In this document: positions 62,581-64,000 of the stretch, piece by piece
How positions within the stretch are numbered: position 1 is the first letter of the stretch
Layout of the letters: each line of letters starts with the position of its first letter
NCBI GenBank assembly: GCA_018649885.1
Contig: JABIHA010000074.1
Location: forward strand, 51,602-115,601
DNA from: Bacteriovoracaceae bacterium
GTDB lineage: Bacteria; Bdellovibrionota; Bacteriovoracia; Bacteriovoracales; Bacteriovoracaceae
DNA: 64,000 bases
Direction of reading: 5' to 3'
The notes under the pieces: model-generated
What the model was told of the DNA's origin: nothing
Seen by the model: the letters and a program-made list of their open reading frames with translations, nothing else
Databases searched by the model: none
Position numbers and translations under genes: made by a program

Positions 62581-64000
62581 GTGTCATCTACTCATACACA
62601 CAATTTTGACTATGATCCATCCCTTCTGCCTAGAGAACTAAAAAAGCATTACATAAGTGCCAGTAATGAAGAAATTCAGCTGATGCTACAGGCCATAGGT
62701 GAAGACAAGTTAGACGACCTTTTCTCTCATATTCCAAAGGATGTTCACTTCGATCAAGACTTTAAATTTGAACCAGAGATGGATTATTTTGAGTTGGGAA
62801 ATTTGCTTGAAGAAATCTCTCATAAAAACAATGTAAAGACCTCCTTTATCGGCTCGGGACTCCCCCAATACAAAATCATGGATATAGTCCCCTATGTTTG
62901 CAACCTAAGAGGCCTAACCACTGCTTACACTCCCTACCAACCTGAGAGAAGTCAGGGAACACTTAGAACCTTGTGGATCTATCAATCCCTCATCTCAAAA
63001 CTCACTGGCTTTGAGGCCATCAACGCCTCACTCTACGATCGATCCACCTGCCTATTTGAAGCACTTGGTACCGCCAAAAGACTTGTGAGAGGTTCTAGCA
63101 AAGTCATAGTTTGTGAGTCAATTTATCCTGGTGACATTGAAGTCTTAGAAACCTTAAAAGAGCATACAAAATTAGAAATAATTTATGCTCCACTAGACAA
63201 AAATACAGGCCTCACCGATATTTCAAAACTGATTGGTCTATTAGAAACCCATAGTGAAGGACTGGCCGCAGTTGCCTTTCCCCAAATCAACACTCTTGGT
63301 CTTTTAGAAAAGGTTGATGAGCTCACCGATCTTTGCAAGAAAAACAATATTAAAAGTATCGCTATCATTGACCCCATGACACTGGGAACTGGCGGCCTTA
63401 AGCCACCATCTGAGTTTGGTAGTGATGGCAGTGGCAGCGATATGATTGTAGGAGAAGGCCAACACTTGTGCCTTGCCGCTAATTTCGGAGGCCCAGGCCT
63501 TGGAATTTTTGGAATCCGCTACAATCCAAAACAAAAGAACTCCATTAGATCATCTGCTGGACGATTTGTAGGTAAAGCACGGGACGCAAGTGGCGAGGAA
63601 GCCTTTTGTATGGTGCTCTCCACTAGGGAGCAACATATCAGAAGAGAGAGGGCCACTTCCAATATTTGCTCCAATCAGGGCTTGCTGGCACTCGCGGCCG
63701 GCGTTTATATGAGCCTGCTTGGGCAAACGGGTATGCGCCATGTTGCTGAGCTTTGCTATCACAAGGCACATTATGCTGCTGAACAAATCGCTAATCTCCC
63801 CGGTTTTGAACTTTGCCACGACGAGCCTTTCTTCCACGAATTTGTGGTTTGCTGCAAAGAACCTGTTGCTGAGATCAACGCCCATTTGCTCGAACACGGC
63901 ATCATCGGCGGCTACGATCTGGGACAGGATTATCCTGATATGCAAAATCACTTACTGATCGCTGTGACCGAAAAGAATAGCAAAGAAGAAATTGATGCCC
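62581..64000 (+). CDS. gcvPA: Glycine dehydrogenase (decarboxylating) subunit 1, partial
   Basis: Runs off the right edge with no stop; 473 codons visible from GTG 62581, with AAGGAGG ahead of it. FIGSGLPQYKIMDIVPYVCNLRGLTTAYTPYQPERSQGTLRTL, SLYDRSTCLFEA and GGPGLGIFGIRY are P-protein N-terminal half motifs (first and third given in pieces of the same order). Subunit 1 of the two-subunit glycine cleavage P-protein releases CO2 from glycine together with subunit 2, which holds the PLP lysine and should lie just beyond the window. No glycine riboswitch is possible in the 80-base leader. Confidence 0.93.
   Translation, partial: MSSTHTHNFDYDPSLLPRELKKHYISASNEEIQLMLQAIGEDKLDDLFSHIPKDVHFDQDFKFEPEMDYFELGNLLEEISHKNNVKTSFIGSGLPQYKIMDIVPYVCNLRGLTTAYTPYQPERSQGTLRTLWIYQSLISKLTGFEAINASLYDRSTCLFEALGTAKRLVRGSSKVIVCESIYPGDIEVLETLKEHTKLEIIYAPLDKNTGLTDISKLIGLLETHSEGLAAVAFPQINTLGLLEKVDELTDLCKKNNIKSIAIIDPMTLGTGGLKPPSEFGSDGSGSDMIVGEGQHLCLAANFGGPGLGIFGIRYNPKQKNSIRSSAGRFVGKARDASGEEAFCMVLSTREQHIRRERATSNICSNQGLLALAAGVYMSLLGQTGMRHVAELCYHKAHYAAEQIANLPGFELCHDEPFFHEFVVCCKEPVAEINAHLLEHGIIGGYDLGQDYPDMQNHLLIAVTEKNSKEEIDA

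Noticed and set aside
1..64000. CRISPR arrays, insertion sequences, prophage or toxin-antitoxin genes
   Set aside because: No regularly spaced repeats, transposase, integrase or toxin-like ORFs were seen on either strand.

Overview
The window is AT-rich chromosomal DNA from a Gram-negative bacterium. It encodes LptD, a WaaA-type Kdo transferase, several C-terminal-Phe outer-membrane barrels and many lipoproteins. The mix of secreted or lipoprotein hydrolases (M14 carboxypeptidase, LysM/M23 endopeptidase, trypsin-like protease), GYF_2 and AgmX/PglI-type envelope proteins, an Flp-type pilin, frequent TTG/GTG starts and the tmk-holB-ricT synteny suggests Bdellovibrionota, probably the Bacteriovorax/Halobacteriovorax side. 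That assignment is inference; there is no rRNA in the window. No prophage, insertion sequence, CRISPR array or classical defence island was seen.

Layout: 1-5.1 kb holds a PilZ fragment, a RimK-like ATP-grasp enzyme, an M14 lipoprotein and a ferrochelatase fused to an MFS transporter. 5.1-10.8 kb holds queF, a single-domain response regulator, an unannotated small-RNA locus, a three-gene overlapping set (small protein, lipoprotein, 2Fe-2S protein), a secreted EEP-family nuclease/phosphatase and a DEDDh exonuclease. 10.8-18.0 kb is a minus-strand operon accD-folC-lptD-trpG-like-trpF-like-surE-LysM/M23. 18.2-21.7 kb is one very acidic repeat protein. 21.7-28 kb carries an MBL-fold hydrolase, rsmI, a STAS protein, a D-2-hydroxyacid dehydrogenase, a trypsin-like protease and oxyR. 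28-32 kb is tilS-ftsH-folP plus a lipoprotein, next to a CAU-anticodon tRNA. 32.6-42 kb has tex, a LolC/E-like permease, a beta-oxidation pair (fadI-fadJ) and an outer-membrane barrel. 42.1-42.9 kb is a long non-coding stretch with a 268-bp palindrome. 43-47 kb is envelope related (pilin, degenerate FAD-like protein, waaA-like, barrel). 47-56 kb is GYF_2 protein, tmk-holB-ricT-sbcD-sbcC. 56-64 kb holds a pseudopilin, secreted proteins, asnS, a PfkB kinase, rsmJ and the start of gcvPA.

The most notable points are: (i) a candidate CsrA-titrating small RNA on the minus strand near 6.1-6.2 kb, with a perfect TATAAT, an operator-like palindrome, AGGA(U/G) hairpin loops and a strong terminator; (ii) a 268-bp imperfect palindrome at 42.58-42.85 kb whose central arm mismatches are all G-U compatible on the minus strand; (iii) the ferrochelatase-MFS fusion; (iv) TrpG/TrpF-like proteins inside an LPS-assembly operon, the TrpF-like one lacking the catalytic cysteine; (v) a tandem-repeat acidic surface protein; and (vi) a hairpin element at 25.5 kb that looks like a dispersed repeat.
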